This document shows positions 1 to 6,498 of a stretch of DNA of 6,618 nucleotides, piece after piece. The stretch covers positions 1 to 6,618 of the forward strand of contig JASLEM010000472.1 of the NCBI GenBank assembly GCA_030151165.1, given 5' to 3'. The notes under the pieces were generated by a model that worked only from the letters and a program-made list of their open reading frames with translations, was not told where the DNA came from and ran no database searches. The stretch's first letter is position 1, and the number at the start of each line of letters is the position of its first letter. Position numbers and translations under genes: made by a program. The stretch comes from Burkholderiaceae bacterium (GTDB taxonomy: Bacteria; Pseudomonadota; Gammaproteobacteria; Burkholderiales; Burkholderiaceae).

Positions 1-1
1 G

Positions 2-499
2 GACGCCCGCCTGCCGCCCGCGCTCGCGCAGAACCCGGCCGGCACCGTGCCCCCGCGGCTCGCCGAGCGCGCCGCGGAAGGCCGGGTCGCGATGCTCGAG
101 CCGCGCGGTGCCGTCAGCGCACAGGGCGGGCGTGCCGCCACGGGCCTTCCCGCGAACGGCGGCGCGCCCGATGCCCGTGCCACGCCGGTCGAACACTACG
201 GCGCGCCGCCGGCGAATGCATCGGCCACCGCCGCCAATTCGACGCCTGCCCCGCTGCCCGCCGCCAAGGCCGCGGTGCCGGGCATCAACGACCTGCCGCC
301 CGCCACGCGGGCCGAGCTGCCGCGGCTGGCGGTCGGCGGGGCGATCTATTCGGCCTCGCCGGCCGACCGCATGGTGATCCTCAACGGGCAGGTCTTCCAC
401 GAGGGCGACAAGCCGGCGGCGGACACCGTGCTCGAACAGATCCGCCTCAAGAGCGCCGTGCTGAACTACCGCGGCCAGCGCTACGAGATCACGTACTGA
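2..499 (+). CDS. gspB: Type II secretion system protein GspB, C-terminal part (5' end outside window)
   Basis: The frame is open from the first bases of the window, so the real start lies upstream; the internal GTG at 47 is not a credible start. About 165 residues are visible. The first ~95 (to about base 286) are a low-complexity Ala/Pro/Gly-rich stretch, typical of the periplasmic linker of GspB. From about base 287 to the stop there is a compact domain with the GspB C-terminal pattern: LPRLAVGGAIYS, then SPADRMVILNGQ, HEGD, VLEQI and a final YRGQRYEITY. In the family an N-terminal membrane segment (here off-window) anchors the protein in the inner membrane, and the periplasmic domain works with GspA in placing the secretin of the type II secretion system. 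A DUF3455 lipoprotein gene follows 21 nt downstream. I see the domain pattern directly; the role comes from the family. Confidence 0.88.
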   Translation, partial: DARLPPALAQNPAGTVPPRLAERAAEGRVAMLEPRGAVSAQGGRAATGLPANGGAPDARATPVEHYGAPPANASATAANSTPAPLPAAKAAVPGINDLPPATRAELPRLAVGGAIYSASPADRMVILNGQVFHEGDKPAADTVLEQIRLKSAVLNYRGQRYEITY

Positions 500-520
500 C
501 TCCAACCGGGAATCCTGACG

Positions 521-1093
521 ATGACTTCCATCCTCCGCCCATGGCGTGTCGCCCCGTTCGTCGTGACCGCCGCCGCCCTCGGCGCGGCCGCCCTGCTGGG
601 CGCGTGCGCGACGAGCCGGCCCGCGCCGCCCGCCGTCGCCATTCCCGCCAGCCTCGCCGCGCCGGCCGACGAGACGCTGCAGCGCACGCTCGACGCCAGC
701 GGCGTGCAGATCTACGAATGCCGCGCGAAGGCCGGCGACGCGAGCGCCACCGAGTGGGCCTTCGTCGCGCCCGAGGCGCAGCTGTTCGACGCCAACGGCC
801 TGCCCGTCGGCAAGCACTACGCGGGGCCGACGTGGGAGTCGGCGGACGGCAGCAAGGTCGTCGGCGCCGTCAAGGCGAAGGCCGATGCGCCCGAGGCCGG
901 CGCCATCCCCTGGCTGCTGCTGGCCACGCACAGCACCGGCGGCGCGGGCGCGTTCGCCAACGTGACGAGCGTGCAGCGCGTGGCGACGTCCGGCGGCGTC
1001 GCCCCCGCGGCCGGCTGCAGCGCGTCGACGCTCGGCCAGCAGGTGCGCGTGCCGTACAAGGCGCAGTACACGCAGTACGCGAAGAAGGGCTGA
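521..1093 (+). CDS. DUF3455 domain-containing lipoprotein
   Basis: 190 residues. The N-terminus is a lipoprotein signal peptide: basic start (R6, R9), hydrophobic core (about 10-26) and a lipobox L26-G27-A28-C29, so the mature protein should be lipidated at Cys29 and exported. A short Pro/Ala linker follows. The rest (about 45-187) matches DUF3455: GVQIYECR near 61-68, WAFVAPEAQLFD near 79-90, VGKHYAGPTWE near 96-106, IPWLLL near 129-134, FANVTSVQRV near 145-154, and a closing PYKAQY. C67 and C166 could form a disulfide, which would fit an exported protein. The family has no established function. The gene lies 21 nt after gspB and 6 nt before the acetyltransferase gene. ATG 521 is chosen because it gives a complete signal peptide; no strong Shine-Dalgarno is visible. 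Confidence 0.88.
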   Translation: MTSILRPWRVAPFVVTAAALGAAALLGACATSRPAPPAVAIPASLAAPADETLQRTLDASGVQIYECRAKAGDASATEWAFVAPEAQLFDANGLPVGKHYAGPTWESADGSKVVGAVKAKADAPEAGAIPWLLLATHSTGGAGAFANVTSVQRVATSGGVAPAAGCSASTLGQQVRVPYKAQYTQYAKKG

Positions 1094-1099
1094 CGCGCG

Positions 1100-1648
1100 A
1101 TGACGGCACCGGTGACGCTGCGCACCGTCGCGCCGGATGACGCCGCCGCGATCGACTGGATCGCGCACGGCATGCGGCGCACGCTCGTCGAGGTCGAAGG
1201 CGAGGAAGCCGGCACCGCGATGTACACGCTGGACTGGCTGCGCGAGCGCGTGCGTTTCCATTTCGACGCGCCGCGCTGCATCGGGCAGGTGGTGGTGGCG
1301 GAGGCCGACGTGGACGGCGCGCCGCGCATCGTCGGCCACACGATCCTGCGCATCGAGGCCGACGCCGCGGGCCGCCGCTTCGGCCTCGTGACGACGACCT
1401 TCGTCGACCCGCCGTCGCGCCGCCTCGGCATCGCCGACCGCCTGCTGCGCCACGGCGAGGCCTGGTTCCGCGCGCGGGCGCTGCCCGAGGCGGCGACGTG
1501 GACGTCCAGCACCAACACGCGCCTGATCCGGCTGTACGCGAAGCACGGCTTCGCCGAGGCCGAGCGCGGGCCGAACGAGCTGACCGGAACGATCATGGTG
1601 CGGCTCGCGAAGCCGCTCGCGGCCGACGCGGACGCCGTGTCGCGATGA
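1100..1648 (+). CDS. GNAT family N-acetyltransferase
   Basis: 182 residues, a normal length for a single GNAT domain. The acetyl-CoA-binding motif A is visible after strand GLVTTTFVDPP: RRLGIADRLL at 107-116, matching the R/Q-x-x-G-x-G/A pyrophosphate loop. A motif B-like segment with the usual C-terminal NxxLIRLYxKxGF pattern lies at about 139-151 and is followed by a last strand ending near residue 169. Such enzymes move an acetyl group from acetyl-CoA to an amine, but the acceptor cannot be read from the sequence. A purine-rich stretch (GAAGAAGGG, 1081-1089) at the end of the lipoprotein gene could serve as its ribosome binding site. The stop overlaps the start of the HAD gene by four bases (ATGA), which implies translational coupling. 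Confidence 0.85.
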   Translation: MTAPVTLRTVAPDDAAAIDWIAHGMRRTLVEVEGEEAGTAMYTLDWLRERVRFHFDAPRCIGQVVVAEADVDGAPRIVGHTILRIEADAAGRRFGLVTTTFVDPPSRRLGIADRLLRHGEAWFRARALPEAATWTSSTNTRLIRLYAKHGFAEAERGPNELTGTIMVRLAKPLAADADAVSR

Positions 1649-2376
1649 CGAGCGGCCTCGCCGGCAAGCTGCTGATCTTCGATTGCGACGGCACGCTGGT
1701 CGACAGCGAGCTGCTCTGCGACGTCGCGCTGGAGACCTGCCTGCGCGCGGCGGGCGTGGTCGAGCCGGCGGCCTCGTTGCTGTTGCGGTATCGCGGCGCG
1801 AAGCTGGCGGGCATCGTGTCCGACATCGAGGCGCGCCATGGCGTGTCCTTGCCGCCCGGCTTCGTCGACGGCTACCGCGCCGAGACCGAGCGCGTCTTCG
1901 CGCGCGAGCTGCGCGCGACCGAGGGCATGGCCGACGCGCTGGAGCGGCTCGCGTCGGCCGGCGCGCGGATGTGCGTGGCCTCGAGCGGGCCGGTCGCCAA
2001 GATCACGCAATCGCTCGCGCTGACGGATCTCGCGCGGTTCTTCGGCGACCGCGTCTACAGCGCGTACGTCGTCGGCCGCTGGAAGCCCGACCCGGGGCTG
2101 TTCCTGCACGCCGCGAGCCGCCAGGGCGTCGGGCCGGGCGACTGCATCGTCATCGAGGACAGCCTGCCGGGCATCGAGGCCGCGCGGCACGCCGGCATGC
2201 CCTTCCTGCTGTACCACCCGCAGCCGTCGCCGGACGAGGCGCCGCCGAAGGGCGGCACGCCGCAGGGTTGCGATGCGCCACCCGAGGGCGGCTCGCCGCA
2301 GGGCGGCGATGCGCCGCTCGTCGGCGGCGCGCGCTTCACCGCGATGGCCGCGTTGCCGGCGTTGCTGGGGGCGTGA
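1645..2376 (+). CDS. HAD-superfamily (subfamily IA) phosphatase, YieH-like
   Basis: 243 residues. ATG 1645 is chosen because it overlaps the GNAT stop (ATGA) and the first HAD motif follows directly; an in-frame ATG at 1498 lies inside the GNAT gene. All four HAD motifs are present: motif I DCDGT with nucleophile D13 and acid D15, motif II VASSG with S113/S114, motif III K147 in RWKPDP, motif IV IEDS with E171-D172. The cap helices lie between motifs I and II. The pattern DCDGTLVDSELLCD plus RWKPDPGLFLHAA resembles E. coli YieH, a sugar-phosphate (6-phosphogluconate) phosphatase; a phosphoglycolate phosphatase-like role is equally possible. Residues 198-228 are a Gly/Pro-rich tandem repeat between the core and the last helix (AMAALPALL), longer than the equivalent loop of relatives. 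The gene ends immediately against the convergent ridA-like gene. Confidence 0.88.
   Translation: MTSGLAGKLLIFDCDGTLVDSELLCDVALETCLRAAGVVEPAASLLLRYRGAKLAGIVSDIEARHGVSLPPGFVDGYRAETERVFARELRATEGMADALERLASAGARMCVASSGPVAKITQSLALTDLARFFGDRVYSAYVVGRWKPDPGLFLHAASRQGVGPGDCIVIEDSLPGIEAARHAGMPFLLYHPQPSPDEAPPKGGTPQGCDAPPEGGSPQGGDAPLVGGARFTAMAALPALLGA
2236..2328 (+). repeat. 36-bp tandem repeat (2.6 units) inside the HAD gene
   Basis: Units are 2236-2271, 2272-2307 and a partial 2308-2328. By eye units 1 and 2 match at about 29 of 36 positions, and unit 3 matches unit 2 at about 17 of 21. Each full unit encodes a 12-residue motif of the form (E/D)APP(K/E)GG(T/S)PQG followed by C or G. The units are also rich in short inverted repeats: GCCGCC-GAAG-GGCGGC in unit 1 and CGCCGC-AGG-GCGGCG at the end of unit 2, so they can fold into GC hairpins. 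The length is a multiple of three and the host frame stays open. It could be a tandem duplication or an inserted REP-like element tolerated in a surface loop. Confidence 0.7.
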
Positions 2377-2784
2377 TCAGAGCGCCTGCGGCACGACGGC
2401 CGTGACCTCGATCTCGACCTTCGCGCGCGCCTCCATCAGCGCGCGCACCTCGATCGCGCTCATCGCGACGTCGTAGTTGCCGGGCCCCATCACCTCGCGG
2501 TAGACGGCGCCGATGTCGCGGCCGCGCGCGAGGTAGTCGGCCCGGTCGACGACGTACCAGGTCATGCGCACCATGTGCTCGGGCCGCGCGCCGGCCTCGG
2601 CCAGCACGCTGCGGATGTTGGCGAGCGCCTGCCGCACCTGGTCGACGAGGTCGTCGCTCTCGAAGACGCCGTCGGGCGTCCAGCCGATCATGCCGGCGAC
2701 GAACACCTGCCGGCCTTGCGCGCTGACGCCGTTGGCGTAGCCGCGCGGGCGGGGCCAGTCGGGCGGTTGCAGGACGGTCTTCAT
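2377..2784 (-). CDS. RidA (YjgF/YER057c/UK114) family protein, last gene of the acyl-CoA operon
   Basis: 135 residues, the typical length of a RidA subunit (these form trimers with active sites between subunits). Family signatures include RGYANGV (14-20, with Y16 at the place of E. coli RidA Y17), VFVAGMIGW (27-35), QVRQALANIRSVLAEAG (49-65), VRMTWYVVD (72-80) and a terminal KVEIEVTAV strand (122-130), with E124 matching E. coli E120. The catalytic Arg105 of E. coli RidA (in PARSCVEV) aligns with Met108 here (VAMSAIEV), so this is not a standard 2-iminoacid deaminase. ATG 2784 overlaps the ligase stop by four bases, so it is translationally coupled to the ligase. I infer a role on an enamine or imine intermediate of the pathway encoded upstream, perhaps hydrolysing it and releasing ammonia. 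The frame stays open far upstream through the ligase gene, but only the part from 2784 looks like protein. Confidence 0.85.
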   Translation of the reverse strand: MKTVLQPPDWPRPRGYANGVSAQGRQVFVAGMIGWTPDGVFESDDLVDQVRQALANIRSVLAEAGARPEHMVRMTWYVVDRADYLARGRDIGAVYREVMGPGNYDVAMSAIEVRALMEARAKVEIEVTAVVPQAL

Positions 2785-4496
2785 GCGGGGTTCCCGGAAA
2801 TGGGGCCGGCGTCGGTCGGGGACGATACGGCCTGAGGTATCGAGGTCGTCGGCGCGTCGGGCTTGAGGCGGAAGCGCTGCAGCTTGCCGGTCGCGGTGCG
2901 CGGCAGCTCGCTGCGGAACTCGATCGCGCGCGGGTACTTGTACGGCGCGACCGCCGCCTTCACGAAATCCTGCAGCGTGCGCACCATCGCGGCGTCGCCC
3001 GCGTGCCCGGCGCGCAGCACGACGAAGGCCTTCACGATCTGGCCGCGCTCGTCGTCCGCCACGCCGACCACCGCGCACTCGGCGACGGCCGGATGCTCCA
3101 GCAACGCGGTCTCGACCTCCGGCGCCGCGATGTTGTAGCCCGCCGAGATGATCATGTCGTCGGTGCGCGCCTGGTAGCGGAAATACCCGTCCTCGTCCTG
3201 CAGGTAGGCGTCGCCGGTGAGGTTCCAGCCGCGGTGGACGTACTGGCGCTGGCGGGGATCGTCCAGGTAGCGGCAACCGGTCGGGCCGCGCACCGCGAGC
3301 CGGCCGACGGTGCCGCGCGGCACGGGCTGGCCGTCGGCGTCGAGGAGGCAGGCCTGGTAGCCGGGCACGGGCAAGCCCGTCGCGCCGCCGCGCGCGTGCG
3401 CCTCGTCGGCGGAGATGAAGATGTGCAGCATCTCGGTCGAGCCGATGCCGTCGATGATCTCGATGCCGGTGGCGTCGCGCCACAGCGTGCGCGTGGCCGC
3501 GGGCAGCGCCTCGCCGGCCGCGACGCACTTGCGCAGCGTGCCGCCGAGCGCGATCGACAGGCGCCGCTCGCGCGCCTGCTCCGCGATCGCGCGGTAAGTC
3601 GTCGGCGCCGTGAACAGGACGGTGGCCCGGTAGTCGGCGATCGCGGCGAGCAGGATCGGCGGCGTCGCCTTCTCGAGCAGCACCGTGCTCGCGCCGATCG
3701 ACAGCGGGAACAGCAGCAGGCCGCCGAGCCCGAACGTGAAGCCGAGCGGCGGGCTGCCGATGAAGACATCGTCGGCCGCGGCGCGCAGCACGTGCGGTGG
3801 CCAGCAGGCGCAGATCGCCATCACGTCCTGGTGGAAGTGCATCGTCGCCTTCGGCTGGCCCGTCGTGCCGGAGGTGAACGCGAGCAGGCAGGTGTCGTCG
3901 GCGGCGGTGTCGACCGCGGCGAACGGCGCGGCGTGGCGGGTCATCGCGGCCTCGAGGCCGTCGGGCGACGCATCGTTGAAATAGCGAACCTGCGAGAGCG
4001 TCGGACAATCCGGCCGCGCCAGCTCGAGTTCTTCGGCGAGGCCGCGGTCGCACAGCGCGTGCGTGGCCTGCGCCTTCGCGACGACCTGCTTCAGCTCCTT
4101 CGCGCGCAGCAGCGGCATCGTCGCGACCGCGACCGCGCCGGCCTTCATCACGCCGAACCAGCAGGCCGCGAGCATCGGGTTGTTCGGCGCGCGCAGCAGC
4201 ACGCGCTCGCCCGTGCGCACACCCATCTCGGCGACGAGCACGTGCGCGATGGCGTCGGCCTTCGCCTGCAGGTCGGCGTACGTCCAGCGCAGGCCGGGCG
4301 CGACGATGCACGGGCGCTCGCCCCAGCCGCGCTCGATCGCGCGATCGAGCAGCGCCGCGCCGCAATTGAGCTGCGGCGGGAACTGCAGCTCGGGCAGCTC
4401 GAAGACGTAGTCGGGCTGCTCGGCGACCGGCGGCAAGCGGTCGCGGCAGAACGTGTCGACATGCGCGGTGCGGCCGCGCGACGGCGTGGTGCTCAT
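2781..4496 (-). CDS. AMP-forming benzoate/2-aminobenzoate-CoA ligase
   Basis: 571 residues, within the usual range for the ANL (acyl/aryl-CoA synthetase) superfamily. Motifs in order: the phosphate-binding loop TSGTTGQPK (208-216), the ATP-binding GIGSTE (351-356 region), GD at 428-429 in [14 protein letters not shown], the hinge region [20 protein letters not shown] (443-462), and the catalytic lysine K538 in TATGKLQR. The N-terminus ([11 protein letters not shown], then [11 protein letters not shown]) and the [11 protein letters not shown] segment are those of the benzoate-CoA ligase family, which includes 2-aminobenzoate-CoA ligase. It would activate an aromatic acid with ATP and CoA in the cytoplasm, the first step of the pathway. 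Anthranilate is the preferred guess because of the crotonase, dehydrogenase and RidA neighbours, but specificity cannot be read from the sequence. Its start overlaps the dehydrogenase stop (ATGA) with GAAGA just upstream, and its stop overlaps the RidA start. The last ~25 residues are a Pro/Ser-rich tail. Confidence 0.9.
   Translation of the reverse strand: MSTTPSRGRTAHVDTFCRDRLPPVAEQPDYVFELPELQFPPQLNCGAALLDRAIERGWGERPCIVAPGLRWTYADLQAKADAIAHVLVAEMGVRTGERVLLRAPNNPMLAACWFGVMKAGAVAVATMPLLRAKELKQVVAKAQATHALCDRGLAEELELARPDCPTLSQVRYFNDASPDGLEAAMTRHAAPFAAVDTAADDTCLLAFTSGTTGQPKATMHFHQDVMAICACWPPHVLRAAADDVFIGSPPLGFTFGLGGLLLFPLSIGASTVLLEKATPPILLAAIADYRATVLFTAPTTYRAIAEQARERRLSIALGGTLRKCVAAGEALPAATRTLWRDATGIEIIDGIGSTEMLHIFISADEAHARGGATGLPVPGYQACLLDADGQPVPRGTVGRLAVRGPTGCRYLDDPRQRQYVHRGWNLTGDAYLQDEDGYFRYQARTDDMIISAGYNIAAPEVETALLEHPAVAECAVVGVADDERGQIVKAFVVLRAGHAGDAAMVRTLQDFVKAAVAPYKYPRAIEFRSELPRTATGKLQRFRLKPDAPTTSIPQAVSSPTDAGPISGNPA
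4331..4350. repeat. Perfect 20-bp palindrome within the ligase gene
   Basis: The half-site GCTCGATCGC is followed directly by its exact reverse complement, with no spacer. Symmetry stops at 4330/4351. It contains two GATC and two CGATCG sites. It lies in codons for LDRAIER (about residues 50-56 of the ligase), where common GC-rich codons could produce it by chance. Confidence 0.6.
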
Positions 4497-5698
4497 GTCG
4501 TCTTCAGCAATTCGCGGGCGATGATCAGCTGCTGCACCTCGCTCGCCCCTTCGTAGATGCGCAGCGCGCGGATGTCGCGGTACAGCCGCTCGACGACCTG
4601 GCCGCTCTGCACGCCCGCGCCGCCCCACAGCTGCAGCGCGGCGTCGATCACGCGCTGCGCGCCCTCGGTCGCGGCGAGCTTGGCCATCGCGGCCTCGCGC
4701 GTCACGGCGTGGCCCTGGTCGCGGCGCCACGCGGCGCGGTAGGTGAGCAGCGCGGCGGCGTCGACGGTCAGCGCCATGTCGGCCAGCTTCGATTGCGTCA
4801 GCTGCAGCTCGGACAGCCGCTGGCCGAACATCGACCGCGTCGTCGCGCGCGCGAGGCCTTCGGCCAGCGCGCGCCGCGCGAAGCCGAGCGCCGCGGCCGC
4901 GACCGACGTGCGGAAGACGTCGAGCGTGCGCATCGCGAGCTTGAAGCCGGCGCCGGCCTCGGCGAGGCACTGCGATGCGGGGACGCGGCAGCCCTCGAAC
5001 GCGAGGCGCGCGAGCGGGTGCGGCGCCATCGTGTCGAGGCGTTCGGCGATGCGCAGGCCGGCCGTGTCGGCGTCGACGATGAAGGCGGCGATCGAACGCG
5101 TGCCGCGCGTCTCGGGCTCGGCGCCGAGCTCGACCTGGCGCGCGAAGACGACGTAGAAATCGGCGATGCCGCCGTTCGAGATCCAGGTCTTCTCGCCGTC
5201 GAGGATCCAGTGATCGCCGTCGCGCCGCGCGGTCGTCTTCATCGCGGCGACGTCGGATCCGGCGTCGGGCTCCGACAAGGCGAACGCCGCGATCGCGTCG
5301 CCCCGCGCCACGCGGGCGAGGTAGTGCTCCTTCTGCGCGAACGTGCCGTCGAGCGTGATCGCGCCGCTGCCCAGGCCTTGCATCGCGAACGCGAAGTCGG
5401 CGAGGCCGTCGTGCGCGGCGAGCGTCTCGCGCAGCAGGCACAGCGTGCGGGTGTCGAGCGCGTCGCTGGCGCCGCCGTACGCCGTGCCGCCGACCGCGAG
5501 CGCCAGCCAGCCGTTCGCGCCGAGCGCGCGCACCCACGCACGGCAATGCGCGTCGACCTCGTCGCGCGTGGCCTGTGGCGGGAGCTCGTGCGGGAAGCCG
5601 CCGGCGCCGCCGGCCAGCGACGCGGCCAGCCGCGCGTGCAGCGCGCGGTGCGGCGCGTCGAAGAACGGCCACCCCAGGGCCTCGGCGAGGGCGTCCAT
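4493..5698 (-). CDS. Acyl-CoA dehydrogenase family protein
   Basis: 401 residues, a full-length FAD-dependent acyl-CoA dehydrogenase. The N-terminal helical domain covers about 1-135. The first signature, [11 protein letters not shown] (139-149), and the FAD/substrate strand [14 protein letters not shown] (164-177) lie in the middle. The C-terminal helical domain contains [10 protein letters not shown] (286-295), the second-signature stretch QLWGGAGVQ (356-364), and [10 protein letters not shown] with the presumed catalytic base E383. Such enzymes take two hydrogens from the alpha and beta carbons of an acyl-CoA and pass electrons to ETF. Here the substrate is likely a cyclic or ring-opened CoA thioester from the aromatic acid activated by the next gene. 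ATG 5698 follows the crotonase stop after one nucleotide and has GAGGG 8 nt upstream; a GTG at 5743 in the same frame lies inside the crotonase gene and encodes an Arg/Ser-rich stretch unlike the family. The stop overlaps the ligase start by four bases. Confidence 0.92.
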   Translation of the reverse strand: MDALAEALGWPFFDAPHRALHARLAASLAGGAGGFPHELPPQATRDEVDAHCRAWVRALGANGWLALAVGGTAYGGASDALDTRTLCLLRETLAAHDGLADFAFAMQGLGSGAITLDGTFAQKEHYLARVARGDAIAAFALSEPDAGSDVAAMKTTARRDGDHWILDGEKTWISNGGIADFYVVFARQVELGAEPETRGTRSIAAFIVDADTAGLRIAERLDTMAPHPLARLAFEGCRVPASQCLAEAGAGFKLAMRTLDVFRTSVAAAALGFARRALAEGLARATTRSMFGQRLSELQLTQSKLADMALTVDAAALLTYRAAWRRDQGHAVTREAAMAKLAATEGAQRVIDAALQLWGGAGVQSGQVVERLYRDIRALRIYEGASEVQQLIIARELLKTT

Positions 5699-5699
5699 C

Positions 5700-6494
5700 T
5701 CAGCGGCCCTCGAACTGCGGCTTCGACTTCGCCGCGAACGCACGGTAGGCGGCCCCGAAGTCTTCGGTGAGCATGCACAGCGCCTGGGCCTGCGCCTCGG
5801 CCTCGATGGCGGTGTCGATGTCCATGCTCCATTCCTGGTGCAGCATGGACTTGGTGAGCGAGTGCGCGAAGGCCGGGCCGTCGGCCAGCTGCCGCGCGAA
5901 CGCGGTGGCCTCGGCGATGAGCGCCCCGGGCTCGACGAGGTGGTTGAAGAAGCCCCAGCGCGCGGCCTCGGTGCCGTCCAGCGAGCGGCCGGAGTAGATC
6001 CACTCGGCGGCGCGGCCCTGGCCCACGATGCGCGGCAGCATCGCGCAGGCGCCCATGTCGCAGCCGGCCAGGCCGACGCGGGCGAACAGGAAGGCCGTCT
6101 TCGAGCGCGCTGTGCCGTAGCGCAGGTCGCTGGCCATCGCCAGGATCGCGCCGGCGCCGGCGCACACGCCGTCGATCGCCGCCACGATGGGTTGCGGGCA
6201 GTGGCGCATCGCCTTGACGAGGTCGCCGGTCATGCGCGTGAACATCAGCAGCTCCGGCGCGGGCAGACGCACCAGCGGGCCGATGATCTCGTGCACGTCG
6301 CCGCCCGAGCAGAAGTCGTCGCCCGCGCCGGTGAGGACGATAGCGCGCACGTCGCTGGCATGGTGCAGGCGGATGAACAGGTCGCGCAACTCGGCGTAGC
6401 TCTCGAAGCTGAGCGGGTTCTTGCGCTCGGGCCGGTTCAGCGTGATGCGCGCGACGCGGTCGCTGCACTCCCACAGGAAGTGCGTCGCGCGGTA
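5700..6494 (-). CDS. Crotonase-fold 'enoyl-CoA hydratase' family protein lacking its start codon
   Basis: The frame is open for 264 codons, from just after an in-frame TGA (6495-6497) to the stop at 5700. The homology begins at [10 protein letters not shown] (6485 downwards) and continues as [14 protein letters not shown], the normal N-terminal strand of crotonases, but no ATG, GTG or TTG precedes it: the codon where the start is expected (6486-6488) is GCG. The first usable start in frame, TTG 6389, would remove this strand. Further motifs: FCSGGDV (first oxyanion-hole loop), [15 protein letters not shown] (second loop), [25 protein letters not shown], and a C-terminal HQEW...EAQAQALCM helix region with a final FEGR. 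Aligned by eye with rat crotonase, Glu144 falls on Ile and Glu164 on Arg, so simple hydratase chemistry is unlikely. In this operon it probably acts on a cyclic CoA intermediate, for example in ring opening. It may be a 5'-damaged gene or the product of an assembly error. Confidence 0.82.
   Translation of the reverse strand, partial: YRATHFLWECSDRVARITLNRPERKNPLSFESYAELRDLFIRLHHASDVRAIVLTGAGDDFCSGGDVHEIIGPLVRLPAPELLMFTRMTGDLVKAMRHCPQPIVAAIDGVCAGAGAILAMASDLRYGTARSKTAFLFARVGLAGCDMGACAMLPRIVGQGRAAEWIYSGRSLDGTEAARWGFFNHLVEPGALIAEATAFARQLADGPAFAHSLTKSMLHQEWSMDIDTAIEAEAQAQALCMLTEDFGAAYRAFAAKSKPQFEGR
5707..5711 (-). promoter_or_regulatory. Shine-Dalgarno site for the acyl-CoA dehydrogenase
   Basis: GAGGG, read on the - strand inside the last codons of the crotonase gene, stands 8 nt before ATG 5698. 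It decides this start over the in-frame GTG at 5743. Confidence 0.6.
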
Positions 6495-6498
6495 TCAC
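6483..6498 (-). other. Gene-fragment junction (DUF35 fragment to crotonase)
   Basis: Recognisable DUF35 sequence ends at GRV (6498) and recognisable crotonase sequence starts at Thr (6485). Only about a dozen bases lie between; they hold a TGA in the crotonase frame and no start codon. The two pieces are in different frames. This is what a deletion or recombination breakpoint looks like, or a join made in assembly. Confidence 0.6.

Noticed and set aside
817..2217. Long open frame on the - strand across the lipoprotein, GNAT and HAD genes
   Set aside because: Its translation is Arg/Ala/Ser-rich with no recognisable motif, while the + strand genes have clear family motifs; it is an artefact of GC-rich codon use.
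2785..4365. N-terminal extension of the RidA protein into the ligase gene
   Set aside because: The frame is open but the extra sequence is Arg-rich nonsense; ATG 2784 gives the normal RidA length and an ATGA overlap with the ligase stop.
3003..4556. Open frame of about 517 codons on the + strand opposite the ligase
   Set aside because: Composition is Arg/Ala-rich without domain signal; the opposite strand encodes a complete ANL ligase with all motifs.
4709..5770. Open frame of about 353 codons on the + strand opposite the acyl-CoA dehydrogenase
   Set aside because: Shadow of the dehydrogenase; no family features.
6387..6389. TTG as the true start of the crotonase
   Set aside because: It would remove about 30 residues that clearly belong to the fold ([11 protein letters not shown] strand), so it is more likely a fallback than the native start.
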